Source of the DNA: Endobugula sp047636495
GTDB lineage: Bacteria; Pseudomonadota; Gammaproteobacteria; Pseudomonadales; Cellvibrionaceae
Assembly: GCA_047636495.1 (NCBI GenBank)
Contig: JBLILH010000011.1
Span: forward strand, 1-64,000
Reading direction: 5' to 3'
Length of the DNA: 64,000 bases
Each line of letters opens with the position of its first letter. The first letter of the stretch is position 1. A model generated the notes under the pieces. That model ran no database searches. It saw only the letters and a list, made by a program, of their open reading frames with translations, and had not been told where the DNA came from. Below, piece after piece: positions 63,850 through 64,000 of the stretch. Position numbers and translations under genes: made by a program.

Positions 63850-64000
63850 GGTATTGGTGAAGAAGCGTTGTTAGAGCAAAGAATAAGGAGTACAAGCACC
63901 TAGATCCTTCCCATATACCCGGTACAATGACCGGATTGCCTTAGAAGGAGTGCTCGCTAGCGGGAAATTCACCTGCTTTCACTTCCCGGTTAAACGCACT

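Larger units (their letters stand above)
62886..64000. other. Terminal 1.1 kb without a recognised gene
   Basis: Frames in this stretch are short and not protein-like. It contains a perfect palindrome at 63381-63406 and a small open frame with a good ribosome-binding site at 63676, broken by TGA. It may be a decayed region next to a gene lying beyond the window. Confidence 0.5.

Overview
The window is a chromosomal stretch of an aerobic, probably marine gammaproteobacterium. The main reason is the block mutL-miaA-hfq-hflX-hflK-hflC-DUF2065-hisZ-purA-rnr-radA, whose order is typical of Pseudomonas and Cellvibrionales-like lineages. Aerobic cobalamin synthesis genes, a TRAP transporter, many c-di-GMP proteins and integron cassettes fit that picture. 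The genus cannot be fixed from the sequence alone.

Region 1 (1-10.5 kb): vitamin B12 synthesis. cobM (+) faces a tightly packed minus-strand operon cobW-cobN-cobQ-cobC-bluB with overlaps or gaps of at most 16 bases. The operon is preceded by a clear cobalamin riboswitch (10316-10448), so it should be repressed by its own product. The proteins carry unusual low-complexity insertions, including an 11-His run in CobC.

Region 2 (10.6-23.5 kb): a DUF2750 protein, a siderophore-interacting flavoprotein, an AraC regulator next to a PutA that lacks the DNA-binding domain, a polar amino-acid ABC transporter (binding protein, two permeases, ATPase) with a DMT-family permease, a decayed glutathione S-transferase gene, a histone-deacetylase-like hydrolase and a second periplasmic binding protein. 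Amino-acid uptake and proline breakdown are plausibly linked here.

Region 3 (23.7-38.4 kb): the conserved housekeeping block for mismatch repair, tRNA modification, RNA chaperone, ribosome rescue GTPase, membrane protease regulators, histidine and purine synthesis, RNase R and RadA.

Region 4 (38.4-44 kb): insertion-sequence debris. An IS3-family element lies against a truncated ISL3 piece. A second ISL3 copy with an internal deletion follows a GGDEF-EAL gene that has a periplasmic CxxCH haem-type sensor. A PilZ gene lies just beyond.

Region 5 (44-50.7 kb): ettA, a decayed lipoprotein-type alpha/beta hydrolase gene, and a dctPQM TRAP transporter with a hairpin between dctP and dctQ.

Region 6 (51.5-56.8 kb): a cluster of integron gene cassettes without a visible integrase. 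Three attC-like sites and one truncated attC follow small unknown genes. The array has been broken by an IS110-family remnant sitting in an attC, by a RAYT (Y1 transposase) with REP-like repeats, and by a short element with 25-base inverted repeats.

Region 7 (56.9-64 kb): a DUF2956 gene, a multi-pass membrane protein followed by a remnant of a GDYXXLXY-type partner, a V4R-like/PAS/GGDEF/EAL protein, a small ORF behind a 13-C tract, a YeiH-family transporter, and about 1.1 kb with no recognised gene.

No rRNA, tRNA or CRISPR array was seen.
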